Positions 55,330-64,000 of a stretch of 64,000 bases of DNA are shown one piece after another. A model generated the notes under the pieces. The model did no database searches and was not told the origin of the DNA. It saw only the letters and a program-made list of their open reading frames with translations. Source of the DNA: Arcobacter sp. FWKO B (GTDB lineage Bacteria > Campylobacterota > Campylobacteria > Campylobacterales > Arcobacteraceae); assembly GCF_014844135.1 (NCBI RefSeq), contig NZ_CP041403.1, forward strand, positions 186,001 to 250,000. Direction: 5' to 3'. Position numbers and translations under genes: made by a program. Numbering within the stretch: the first letter of the stretch is position 1; each line of letters opens with the position of its first letter.

Positions 55330-56853
55330 TTACATAAGATTATATTTCTTGATTTTATATCCAATTTGACGCAATGTTATGCCAAGTTTTTTAGCAGCTA
55401 TAGTTTGATTGTAGTCATTTGATTTTAAAGCATGCGATATTGCTTCAATCTCTAACTCTTCTAATGTTTTATTTGATATTAGAATATTATTATACTCTTT
55501 TTGCTTATTTTCATCTCCAATCATACCAGTTATCAATAAAACATCACTTTTTGTTACAATATCATCATCAGCAAAATAAACAAGTTTCTCAATGCTACAT
55601 TCAAGCTCTTTAATATTACCTTTGTACAGATAATTTTTCAAACTTTCTAATGCTTCATCACTAAAACTAATTGTTTTTGAATACATATTATTAAACTTAT
55701 TTAACATTGTATTTATGAAATAAAGTATATCATCACCCCTTTGTCTAAGTGGAGGAATTTCAATAGTTACCAAATTTAAAAGGGTATATAACTCGCCGTT
55801 AAATGTTCCATTTAAAACACTTTGTTCTAAGTCTTTAGATGTGGTGGCTATTATTCTTACATTATATTTTGAGGAAGGAAGATATGAACTTTTGTATTCA
55901 TTAATCTTCAAAATATCAACTAATTTTTTTTGTATAAACAGAGGTAACTTATCAACATTTTCAATAATCAAACTTCCTCCATCAGCCAATTCTAACTTAC
56001 CCATCTTAAAATCTTTATATGCTTTGTTTGCTAATTTCTTATTTCCAAATAATTCAGTTTCAATTTCATTCTCATTTAATAAATTTGCTTTGAGTATTAC
56101 AAATGGTTTATTCTGCCTATGACTCAATTTATGAATCATTGTTGCTATAGATAATTGTTCTGTTCCAACTTCACCTTTTATAAGCACTCTTATATCATTT
56201 GGTGCTATTTTGATAATATTATTTTTTAAATTTTTCATACTATCACTTACAAAAGTACAATTTTGCATATCATAATAGCTGATATCAAACTCTTTTTCAT
56301 AATATTGTTTTAACTCTTGAAACTTTCCAACCTTATAGTCTTTTTCCAAGTTTGAAAAAATTGCATATCTAAAGAGTGTAGTTACATATTCTAAAAATGT
56401 TATTTTTTGATTTATATTTTCGTTTTGTGTATCATACAAAGAAATAGAAAAAATACCTATTACTTCTGTTTTATGAATAAGGGGGATTGCTATATAGACA
56501 ATATTTGACATATCTATGTTTTTAGATTTATCAAAAAAGACTATATCATTGTAATTATTATCTATTACTATTCTTTCTTGACTTTTTTGAGCCAATGTTC
56601 TAGCTTCTTTGAACTCTTTTGCTTGAGGTTCTATATCTTGATCTGAAGATGCAAAAAGCTTTAAATCGTCATCATCAGGTATGTATATTTCACACTTTTT
56701 GAATTTTAAATTCTCTTTTAAAATCCTAAGTGATTTAGAGATAGAATCTTGATAGTTGTTCAAATCAAGCAATCTTAAAGCTACTTCATAAAATACAAAA
56801 AATTCTTTTGAATTTTCCAATTCATTTGAAATCTGAACATTTTTTTCTATCAA
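55330..56853 (-). CDS. NifA-like regulator: GAF, degenerate AAA+ domain, Fis-type HTH
   Basis: A 507-residue relative of sigma-54 activators. Residues about 20-170 are a GAF sensor. About 200-440 align with the AAA+ motor, but Walker A is GEVGTEQL (Lys lost), GAFTGA is replaced by LANKAY, Walker B reads GGSLIIENV (acidic pair lost) and the Arg finger region is NGELYTLL. ELFG, LELADGGS, ATTSKDLE and PPLRQR remain. The C-terminal Fis-like helix-turn-helix is intact (AISHALKSNDYNQTIAAKKLGI). It should bind DNA and a ligand but not hydrolyse ATP or remodel sigma-54 polymerase. The regulated genes are unknown; moeA follows it. Confidence 0.85.
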   Translation of the reverse strand: MIEKNVQISNELENSKEFFVFYEVALRLLDLNNYQDSISKSLRILKENLKFKKCEIYIPDDDDLKLFASSDQDIEPQAKEFKEARTLAQKSQERIVIDNNYNDIVFFDKSKNIDMSNIVYIAIPLIHKTEVIGIFSISLYDTQNENINQKITFLEYVTTLFRYAIFSNLEKDYKVGKFQELKQYYEKEFDISYYDMQNCTFVSDSMKNLKNNIIKIAPNDIRVLIKGEVGTEQLSIATMIHKLSHRQNKPFVILKANLLNENEIETELFGNKKLANKAYKDFKMGKLELADGGSLIIENVDKLPLFIQKKLVDILKINEYKSSYLPSSKYNVRIIATTSKDLEQSVLNGTFNGELYTLLNLVTIEIPPLRQRGDDILYFINTMLNKFNNMYSKTISFSDEALESLKNYLYKGNIKELECSIEKLVYFADDDIVTKSDVLLITGMIGDENKQKEYNNILISNKTLEELEIEAISHALKSNDYNQTIAAKKLGITLRQIGYKIKKYNLM

Positions 56854-56913
56854 AAAGCATCTCCTTTATTTTGATAGTTTTATTATACACAAAAAATAAA
56901 ATATTACCAAAGT

Positions 56914-56940
56914 AAGATTGTATATTTATTATACAATCTT
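56914..56940. terminator. Perfect 11-bp palindrome between the NifA-like and the charged-protein genes
   Basis: AAGATTGTATA-TTTAT-TATACAATCTT. It could end the minus-strand small gene that stops at 57004, or act as an operator about 60 bp before the regulator start. No U-tract decides it. Confidence 0.5.
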
Positions 56941-57003
56941 AACCTCTAAATTGACTAACAAGACTCTAATATCTTCACATTATTGTCAGAGGATTGTATT
57001 TTA

Positions 57004-57339
57004 TTACATCATACCCCTATGAGGAGCATTACCTTTTGGATTTTGGCGTTCTTGAAATTTATTCATATTTTTCTCTTTCATTTGCTCTTTATACTCTCTT
57101 TTTTCTTGTATCTGTTCTTTTTTTTGCTCTTTTAGCTGTAGCTTTTCTTGTTTTTTTTCTTCAAATCTCTCTTGATTTTGTTGTTGTTTTTGTTCTCTTA
57201 ATTCTTGATTATAACCACTTCTATCTTTTGGTTGAATATCAGAATTAAATCTATTTTGTTTTAATTCAGATGTTGAACTATCCACAGCATACAAATAACA
57301 AAGACCTATACCAAATAGTAAAACTGCTATTTTTTTCAT
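57004..57339 (-). CDS. Small exported Gln/Glu/Lys-rich protein
   Basis: A 111-residue protein that starts at the ATG at 57339, behind AGGAG, with a signal peptide (MKKIAVLLFGIGLCYLYA). The mature part is highly charged and coiled-coil-like: ELREQKQQQNQERFEEKK, then KEQIQEKREYKEQMKEK, ending NAPHRGMM. An upstream in-frame start would add an unsupported extension. No family is recognised; the helical, Gln/Glu-rich form recalls Spy/CpxP-like periplasmic proteins, which is only a resemblance. It is divergent from the TonB receptor. Confidence 0.6.
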   Translation of the reverse strand: MKKIAVLLFGIGLCYLYAVDSSTSELKQNRFNSDIQPKDRSGYNQELREQKQQQNQERFEEKKQEKLQLKEQKKEQIQEKREYKEQMKEKNMNKFQERQNPKGNAPHRGMM

Positions 57340-57441
57340 ATCATAACTCCTAGTATTAATATAACAACATTTTATAACTTTAACCTTCAATAATACTTAA
57401 ATTAACAAAAAAGCAAATTTCTTAAATAAAAAAACTAATAT

Positions 57442-57462
57442 TTAACACTAAATTAACACTAA
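57442..57462 (+). promoter_or_regulatory. Tandem TTAACACTAA operator candidate upstream of the receptor gene
   Basis: TTAACACTAA occurs twice, at 57442-57451 and 57453-57462, spaced 11 bp apart, about one helical turn. This fits tandem binding by an OmpR-like regulator. The 163-bp divergent gap holds no gene. Confidence 0.5.
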
Positions 57463-57502
57463 TATGTAAAAATACAACAAAATTTTTACAAAAAGGTTAC
57501 AA

Positions 57503-59582
57503 ATGAAGTGCTCGAAGAATAAAACATTAATATGTTTCTTAATTGCAAGTAGTATAGCATATGCAAATGCTAATGAAAATTTAGGCTTAATTACAGTTGA
57601 ATCATCTACTATTGATGATAAAAATATCTCGAAAATAAATGAAGTGTCTAGTACTTTTATACTTACTAGCAAAGATATAGAAAAACTAAACCCTAAAAGC
57701 GTAGCAGATATATTGAATACTATATACCTGGATTAACACATTCAATAACTGGTACAGACACATACAAAGCTCACATTAGAGGAATAGAAAATCAAATGTA
57801 TATGGGTGAAAAACCAGGAGTTGCTGTTGTAATCGATGGTGTTCCAGTACAAGAAACAGCTGGAAAAATAAATATTGATTTGGATAATATAGAATCAATA
57901 AAAGTTATCAAAGGTGGTGCTTCATTCTTGTATGGTAATGATGCAATAGCTGGAGCTATTATAATCACAACTAAAAGACCCAAAGGACAAAATATTTCGC
58001 AAATAGAGACGGAAATAGGAAGTTTTAGTTCAAAAAGATTTTTAGCCTCCACTAATCAAAGTTTTGAAAAGTCTGCATTACAGCTCCAAGGTAGCACAAG
58101 AACTAGTGATGGTTATTGGGAAGATGCATATGTTAGAGAAAAATCAATTAATGGAAAATATCAATATTATATAAATGATTTAAGTGATATTACTTTTGGA
58201 TTAGATTTAACAAATCGAAAAACAGGTGATGGCAATAGTGTATCTGGAACTACTAATGCTGAAACAAATCCAACAAGTGCAGGAGAATATTCATATGGAG
58301 GCTACTATAATAGTGACCTTATAAAAACTTTTATTACTTATTCAGAAGAAATTAATCAAAGTTCACACTATATGCTAAGATTTCATAAATATATTGACGA
58401 CAAAACATCAAAGACTGGTCGTACCGCATATAATAATATTGAAAAATGGGATCAAAATGGCATCAAGGGTGAGTACTACAAATCATTTAATAAATATGCC
58501 ATCATGGTAGGCTTAGATTTACAAAAGAACACAACTGATGAAACACAATATTTAGCTTCAGACAATAGCTTAAGATCGCAATATGATACCGATGAAAGGA
58601 TATATGCATTATATGGGGAGTTAAATAATCAAATCACCGATAGCTTAACTTCAGTAATCAACTTAAGATATGATAATTTAAAATATAAATATAATGACCA
58701 GTTAGATAATTCAAAAAATGTTAATCCATCATACAATACAACATCATTTAGAGCTGGATTAAATTATGATTTCACAGAAAACAATTCATTATTCACAAGT
58801 ATTTCTACTGGTTTTAGAGCACCAACAGTATCACAAATAAGTAAAAACCAAACTGGTATTGCATTAGGACATGATGTACCTACATCATTAAAAACAGAAA
58901 CTACATACAATTATGAGATAGGTATACGAGGTTTACAGTCTAATGTAAATTATGAAGCTTCAATTTATCAATTAGATAGAAAAGATTATATTGGAAGACA
59001 AGGAGGAAGCTATTCAAGTAGTACGGGGTGGAGTAAAACTTCAAATATTGATGAGGATGAATACTATTTTAATCTTGGTGATATGAGAAGCAGAGGATTT
59101 GAACTTGCACTAAATGGTGACATAATGAGCAACTTATCATTTAATACTGCATATACATATCTTGATGCAATATTTAAAAATATACACTTACACAAAGAAC
59201 TGGTTCTAATACATATAGACAAGTTGATTTATCAGGAAATACTGTTCCTAGAACATCAAAACATACTGTAAATTTAATTTTAAATTACAACCCTACTACA
59301 AAATTCACTATTTCACCAGAACTTCTAGTAAAAAGTAGTTATTATGCAGATGAAGCTAATCAATACAAACAAAAAGGTTATAAAATTGTAAATTTAAGGA
59401 TGAATTATAAAGTATCCGAATCTCTAGAGTTTTTTGCAACTATAGAAAACCTATTAGATAAAAAATATTATCAATTTGTCAATATGAGCTCTACAGACAC
59501 AAGAAAGACTATGGAAAATGATGCAACAATTAGGGTTGCTCCTCCTAGAGCATATTATGCTGGCTTAAGATATAAATTTTAA
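57503..59582 (+). pseudogene. TonB-dependent outer membrane receptor, two frameshifts
   Basis: An outer-membrane receptor of about 690 residues when repaired. Part 1 (57503-57736) has a signal peptide (MKCSKNKTLICFLIASSIAYA) and the start of the plug domain (TSKDIEKLNPKSVADILN). Near 57722-57731 an extra TA in CTATATACC shifts frame; the expected IPGLTHSITG continues in the next frame. Part 2 (57796-59271) has the plug (VVIDGVPVQ, KVIKGGASFLYGNDAIAGAI) and barrel. Near 59170 a run of five A's looks one base short; the barrel resumes as YTLTQRTGSNTYRQVDLSG and ends YYAGLRYKF. Both could be sequencing errors or real decay. The substrate is unknown. AAAGG precedes the start. It heads the polyferredoxin operon. 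Confidence 0.82.
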
Positions 59583-59592
59583 GTAATAGCCA

Positions 59593-62328
59593 ATGGTAAA
59601 TTTTATCAAAAGAGACAATAGCGATATTTTTAGCCGTCCAATTTTGAGGTTTATTTTTAAGAATCCCAAGTTTTTATTTAGTATTAGAATTATTGTTTTA
59701 GCTATATTTTTATATGCCGTATATTATGGTTTTTCACATCCTACAAAAGAAAACATCTTCACAGGTGCTGTTTTTTGGGGATTGTTTTGGGCTTTATTTA
59801 TGGTCTCTACTCTTCCCACATTTGGGCGTATCTTTTGTGGTATTTGCCCCCATGGATTTATAGGTAAATATATCACAAAATTTGGACTCAAAAGAAATAT
59901 ACCTAAATGGCTACAAAACAGATATATAGGGATATTTTTACTTGTAGTTGGATGGTGGGGAATTTATTATACTTTTCCTGGGTTTTGGAAGTCACCACTT
60001 GCTACTGCTGGTATGTTTGGTGGAATGACAGCCATAGCTTTTTTGTTTTATTATCTATACAAAGATATGAGTTATTGCAAATATATATGCCCTATTGGGA
60101 GTATGTGTAGAGCTTATGATAAACTTTCTTTTACAAAACTAGAAACCTATACGGATACTTGCAAGGATTGTCGAACATTTGAGTGTGCAAAAGCTTGTCC
60201 TTATGATTTGAAACCTTTTACATTTGCCAAGAAAAACTCTATGGATGATTGTACTTTATGTATGGAGTGTGCGAATAGTTGCGAGGCTGTTAAGTTTAAG
60301 TTTACCAAACCATCACAGAAACTTTTTGATAAATTCAAAACTATAAATGCTGAAATATGGGTATATATCCTTATATTGGCAAGTATTCCTGTATCTATGA
60401 CATTTGCTCATGGACTTGATAGAAGCAATATATCTGATACTATGATATGGAACCAAACTGCACAATTTTTTGGTATGAGTAGCTATAGTGGTGGTTTTGC
60501 TTTTGTTTATGCTATTGTTTTTACAGTTTTTTTTACGCTATTTGGTATATATCTAGCATCAAAAGCTCTTAAAAAAGATTTTTCAACTACATTTTCAACC
60601 CTTGGATATGCGTTTGCACCGCTATTTATTCTTAGCTCTCTTGGGCATACACTAGAAACTTTTTTCATCAAGGATTATCAAACTATCATCCAAGGTTTTT
60701 CTCAAGCATTTGGATTTGGTATAGCAGATGTATCACCACTTGCAAAAAGAGGAGATGCATGGCTTAGCTATCTTGGACTTTTGAAATGGCTTGGCATAAT
60801 ATGGACTTTGATTCTTTTGTACATAAGACTAAAGCTTATTGATAGCTCAAAGATTAGAAAAGTATTTGCATATATTTTTGCTTCATTACTGGTGATATTT
60901 TTTATTGGTATCAATATGTATAGAGGTTATATATTTGAAACATATGGTGCAAAAACAAGCTCTCATTCACACTCTCATGGTGGAACAAAAGAAGAACTTT
61001 TCCAAAGTGTACCTTTCAAAGATGCCACACTCTTACAAGATGGCAAAGGCAAAACAAGCTGTAGTGTATGCGGTATGAATCTACCACAATATTACAAAAC
61101 AAACCATAGTGCAAAACTTGATGGGAAAATAAAACAATACTGTTCTATTCATTGCTTATGCGAGGATTTGTTAATCAATAAACTACCATTATCAGATATA
61201 CAAGTTGTTGATGTCAAATCCCTTAAGTTTTTAGATGTAAGAAATGCCTTTTATGTGGTAAAAAGCACTAAACCAGCCACTATGAGCATGGTAAGTAAAT
61301 ATGCTTTTGAAGACAAAGAAGAGGCTTTGGTATTTATACAAGAAAATGGTGGTGAGATAGTGGACTTTGATAGTGCATTGAAGCTAGCATTGGAAGATTT
61401 TATCCCTAAAAAAAGAGGCAAACCAAATGGTAATACTTCAATAACAATCAAAGACAATCAAGCTATATTTTTCACACCAAATAATCCACAAAGCAAAGGT
61501 GGCGGAAGACCAGCACATTCTCATGGAGGTGGGAATAAAAATGAGATACCAACCAAGAAGCTTTGGCTTGTATTTGGTGATTTGGATATACAAAATATAG
61601 CAAATACTGAAATACTTGGTTTTTACTACGATAAAAACAGATCAAAACAAGAGCTAATATTAAATCCAAAAGAAGCAAACTATAGTTTTGAAATACCAAA
61701 TAATGGCTATTATAATATCTATGCTGTTAGTGAAATTATAAGCAATTATACACTCTATCATAAAGTTGCAAAGTTTGAATATCTTCACGGTTCACATGCA
61801 AACAAAGATAAATTTGGTGATATTGATAAGGAAATACTCATCTCAAATGAAGTCAAATTTGATTTGGTTAGACTTAAAAGTGATGAAGAAGATAACTTTT
61901 TTTACAAAAACTATATGGGTGAAGAGCTTGTTTTCAAAGCTTTATTTGACAATCAACCTTTAGCAAATGCTGATATAAACATCAAGTTAAATACTGGATG
62001 GAGTAAAAATATCAAAACTGACCAACAAGGCATAGCAAAATTTCACATCATAAAAGACTATTTTCCAAAATGGAATGAGTTTGATAAAAGATACAAAGAA
62101 GATTTGCTTATTGCTATGACTTATGAACAAGATAGCCAAAATGAAAACTATTTTGTAGAAAAATATATTCTAACATACCCTATATCATTTTATCCTGCAA
62201 CAAGTGATTATAAATCATACGCTTATGGGCTTTTTATAGGGTTTATTGTTTTATTGTTTGGAATATTTTTGGTTTACAAATCAAGAACACTTAAAAAAGA
62301 TTATCAAAATGAGGTTGTAAATGATTGA
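59593..62328 (+). CDS. Membrane polyferredoxin fused to a NosL-like domain and a DUF4198-like domain
   Basis: A 911-residue inner-membrane protein. Residues about 20-440 are NapH/NosR-like: membrane helices with FCGICPHGFI and YCKYICPIGSMC, then two 4Fe-4S motifs (CKDCRTFECAKACP, 190-202; CTLCMECANSC, 220-230), and further helices. About 455-463 is a HSHSHGG segment. About 480-600 is NosL-like: CSVCGM at 490-495, DG at 510-511, YCSIHCLC at 517-523 and the LDVRNAFYVV and VSKYAFEDKEEALVFIQENGG blocks. About 637-647 is PAHSHGGG. About 650-865 resembles DUF4198 (ANADINIKLNTGW, TDQQGIAKFH). A last helix is at about 875-900. NosL binds Cu(I) in the nitrous oxide reductase system, but no nosZ is nearby. 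The role is unknown. Confidence 0.85.
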   Translation: MVNFIKRDNSDIFSRPILRFIFKNPKFLFSIRIIVLAIFLYAVYYGFSHPTKENIFTGAVFWGLFWALFMVSTLPTFGRIFCGICPHGFIGKYITKFGLKRNIPKWLQNRYIGIFLLVVGWWGIYYTFPGFWKSPLATAGMFGGMTAIAFLFYYLYKDMSYCKYICPIGSMCRAYDKLSFTKLETYTDTCKDCRTFECAKACPYDLKPFTFAKKNSMDDCTLCMECANSCEAVKFKFTKPSQKLFDKFKTINAEIWVYILILASIPVSMTFAHGLDRSNISDTMIWNQTAQFFGMSSYSGGFAFVYAIVFTVFFTLFGIYLASKALKKDFSTTFSTLGYAFAPLFILSSLGHTLETFFIKDYQTIIQGFSQAFGFGIADVSPLAKRGDAWLSYLGLLKWLGIIWTLILLYIRLKLIDSSKIRKVFAYIFASLLVIFFIGINMYRGYIFETYGAKTSSHSHSHGGTKEELFQSVPFKDATLLQDGKGKTSCSVCGMNLPQYYKTNHSAKLDGKIKQYCSIHCLCEDLLINKLPLSDIQVVDVKSLKFLDVRNAFYVVKSTKPATMSMVSKYAFEDKEEALVFIQENGGEIVDFDSALKLALEDFIPKKRGKPNGNTSITIKDNQAIFFTPNNPQSKGGGRPAHSHGGGNKNEIPTKKLWLVFGDLDIQNIANTEILGFYYDKNRSKQELILNPKEANYSFEIPNNGYYNIYAVSEIISNYTLYHKVAKFEYLHGSHANKDKFGDIDKEILISNEVKFDLVRLKSDEEDNFFYKNYMGEELVFKALFDNQPLANADINIKLNTGWSKNIKTDQQGIAKFHIIKDYFPKWNEFDKRYKEDLLIAMTYEQDSQNENYFVEKYILTYPISFYPATSDYKSYAYGLFIGFIVLLFGIFLVYKSRTLKKDYQNEVVND

Positions 62329-63301
62329 AAGATTGAAAAGATTTATTAATAATGGTGATCTTAGAAAAGTTAGATTTTATACACAGCTTATAACATTTTT
62401 ACTTTTTGTGTATGGTGGGTATTTTGCTATTAGTTTTGGTTCTAGTTTTCCTATATTTGTATGCCCTTTTAACTCTGAAAGTGCAGCAACATGTTATCTT
62501 ATATCATTACAACATCAACTAGCCCGTCCAACAGAAGTGATATTTTCTATGGCAAGTCTTGGGGTACTTATTGGTCTAGTTACTTTTATAGCTTGGTTTG
62601 CAGTGCTAAATAAAGCTTGGTGTGGATATATGTGCCCTTTTGGTACATTGCAAGATTGGATAACTGCTCTTAGAAAAAGAATGGGCATAAGATTTAGTAC
62701 ATATACACAAAATGAGTTTGAAAATCTTTCAAAAATAAAATATATTTTTTTAGCCATCATTTTATTAGTCCCTTTATTTATGGGGCTTGGTATGCTTGAT
62801 AGAGAGTGGTTTCATGCATTTTGTCAGATGTGTCCAGCTAGGATAATATCACCTATGTTTGTAGGGGATTTTTCTCAATGGATGATAGATTTTTCATCTG
62901 TTACAATTATGATTTTGACTAGCATTGGAGTGGCATTTGCTGGATTGTTCTTCATAGGGAGTTTTGTTAAGAAAAGATTTTTTTGCTTTTTTTGCCCTAT
63001 GAGTGCATTGCATTATATATTTGCTAAATTTTCTATTATAAGATTTACAAAAGAAGGGGATAAATGTACTAGATGTGGGGATTGTTACGCAGTTTGTGAT
63101 ATGCAAATCAAAGATATAGCAGATGATGTAATAAGTAAAGATATACTAAGAGATGATTGTATCTTATGCCTTAAATGTGTAGCAGCTTGTCCTGAAGATG
63201 ACGCATTGCATTTTGATATATTTAATGTAAAGGCATTTTCATCAACAAAAGAGGGATTTGCAAAAAGAATGGGCATAGAAAAACCAAGGGATAAAAAATG
63301 A
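62321..63301 (+). CDS. NapH-like membrane ferredoxin
   Basis: A 326-residue inner-membrane iron-sulfur protein, probably passing electrons from the quinone pool. It has several membrane helices, the two CxxxCP motifs (GYMCPFGTLQDWI, CFFCPMSALHY), and C-terminal 4Fe-4S motifs (CTRCGDCYAVCD, about 254-265; CILCLKCVAACP, about 285-296). The ATG overlaps the previous gene by 8 bases and its stop overlaps the next start by 4, so the three are one operon. NapH is the closest match, but no nap genes are here. Confidence 0.9.
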   Translation: MIERLKRFINNGDLRKVRFYTQLITFLLFVYGGYFAISFGSSFPIFVCPFNSESAATCYLISLQHQLARPTEVIFSMASLGVLIGLVTFIAWFAVLNKAWCGYMCPFGTLQDWITALRKRMGIRFSTYTQNEFENLSKIKYIFLAIILLVPLFMGLGMLDREWFHAFCQMCPARIISPMFVGDFSQWMIDFSSVTIMILTSIGVAFAGLFFIGSFVKKRFFCFFCPMSALHYIFAKFSIIRFTKEGDKCTRCGDCYAVCDMQIKDIADDVISKDILRDDCILCLKCVAACPEDDALHFDIFNVKAFSSTKEGFAKRMGIEKPRDKK

Positions 63302-64000
63302 GTACAAATATTCACCACAAAATAGAATCACCAAAAGATAGACAAAATAGACACAAAGCTATGGAAGCTATCAAACTAATCAATACCATCAAAGAAGATT
63401 TCAAATTTCCAATCAAAAGCATGGAGTATTTTTATGATTTATTTGAAAGGGTATATTGCAAGAACGAACCGCTTCACGGTGATAAAGTAAAAGTTGGAAC
63501 AATGTGTATCCAAATACCATCTGAAATCATATATGCTCTTGATGGAGTCCCTATTAGACTATGTAATGGGTTTTATACCGATGATGAGATAGGAAGCGAC
63601 CTGCTCCCACAAAAAGCTTGTCCTCTTGTAAAAGCTACGGTTGGACACTTTGCAAGTGGAAATTTTAGTGATAAGCCAGATATTGTATTTTCTCCAACAA
63701 CATGTGACCAAAAAACAAAAGCTGGAGCAATAATAGAAAAGTTTGGGCATGAGGTTATAGATGTGGATTTCCCAAGAACAAAAGAGAGTGAAGCAAGTAG
63801 GGAGTTTTTCAGAAAAAGCATAAGAGAATTTACAAGTAAACTATCCAAATTTCAAGGCAAAAAACTATCAAGAAAAAACTTAAAAGATTCTATCTCAAAA
63901 ATAGGATACGCCCAATCTCTTTATCATAAGCTAACTACTTACAGACAAAGTGACATAGTGCCAATTTTGGGAATAGATGTATTTTTGATTACAAATGCTT
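63298..64000 (+). CDS. 2-hydroxyacyl-CoA dehydratase D/HgdB-like (double-cubane type) protein, N-terminal part
   Basis: The frame opens with ATG at 63298, overlapping the previous stop by 4 bases (ATGA), and stays open to the window end (234 residues). Motifs of the HgdB/BcrC/DCCP family are visible: VGTMCIQIPSEIIYALDGVPIRLCNG, ACPLVKATVG, and PTTCDQKTKAGAII, whose Cys-Asp corresponds to the CDGKKK cluster-ligand motif. This family uses an ATP-driven low-potential reductase partner. It may be a dehydratase subunit or a double-cubane reductase. Its coupling to membrane ferredoxins and a TonB receptor is unusual for the dehydratases. The C-terminus and any activator gene lie outside the window. 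Confidence 0.88.
   Translation, partial: MSTNIHHKIESPKDRQNRHKAMEAIKLINTIKEDFKFPIKSMEYFYDLFERVYCKNEPLHGDKVKVGTMCIQIPSEIIYALDGVPIRLCNGFYTDDEIGSDLLPQKACPLVKATVGHFASGNFSDKPDIVFSPTTCDQKTKAGAIIEKFGHEVIDVDFPRTKESEASREFFRKSIREFTSKLSKFQGKKLSRKNLKDSISKIGYAQSLYHKLTTYRQSDIVPILGIDVFLITNA

Noticed and set aside
57720-57740. Programmed frameshift in the TonB receptor
   Set aside because: There is no slippery heptamer with downstream structure, and a second shift occurs near 59170; mutation or sequencing error is simpler.

Overview
The window is low-GC (roughly 30%, judged by eye), gene-dense bacterial chromosome. Gene content and order point to Campylobacterota (Epsilonproteobacteria), most likely a free-living, motile Arcobacter- or Sulfurimonas-like organism. 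Indicators are a single XerH-type recombinase, the purD-RDD-lptD-phosphoribosyltransferase-pnp order, a likely 6S RNA next to purD, ftsA-ftsZ after a PpiD/SurA-like gene, and tatC-queA. No tRNA, rRNA, CRISPR array, insertion sequence or prophage was seen.

Layout. (1) 1-2257, plus strand: end of tatC, queA and a DnaQ-like exonuclease. (2) 2281-21487, minus strand: a biofilm-adhesin island holding a 3156-residue RTX adhesin, a LuxR-type regulator, a TolC protein fused to TSP3 and OmpA domains, LapD, LapG, and the type I secretion adaptor and ABC exporter. The adhesin carries a TAAG cleavage site near its N-terminus, LapD has degenerate GGDEF and EAL motifs, and LapG has an intact Cys-His-Asp triad. 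This is a full c-di-GMP-controlled adhesin retention and release circuit. (3) 21646-26727, minus: Sel1 protein, alanine racemase, uvrC and a DEAD-box helicase with a structured leader. (4) 26918-30823, plus: M3 oligopeptidase, two small unknown proteins, a difH-like site and xerH. (5) 30825-35971, minus: cheY-cheA-cheR-cheD-cheB. (6) 36043-42703, minus: purD, RDD protein, lptD, phosphoribosyltransferase, pnp. A probable 6S RNA follows at 42805-42993. (7) 43014-46769, minus: a 39-residue lipoprotein missed by length cut-offs, nadB, guaA, hemD. (8) 46971-54046, plus: glycine-zipper protein, aminotransferase, cation efflux protein, rhodanese, PpiD-like chaperone, ftsA, ftsZ. (9) 54074-56853, minus: moeA and a NifA-like regulator whose AAA+ motor has lost every catalytic signature. 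(10) 57004-64000: a small charged exported protein, then a plus-strand operon with a twice-frameshifted TonB-dependent receptor, a polyferredoxin fused to a NosL-like domain and a His-rich/DUF4198-like region, a NapH-like ferredoxin, and the start of a 2-hydroxyacyl-CoA dehydratase/double-cubane-type protein that runs off the window.

The strongest candidates for something undescribed are the last operon (outer-membrane uptake, copper-chaperone-like domain, membrane electron transfer and a double-cubane reductase-like protein), the motor-dead NifA relative beside it, and the TolC-OmpA fusion in the Lap island. Functional links in the last operon are inference from domains and overlapping genes.
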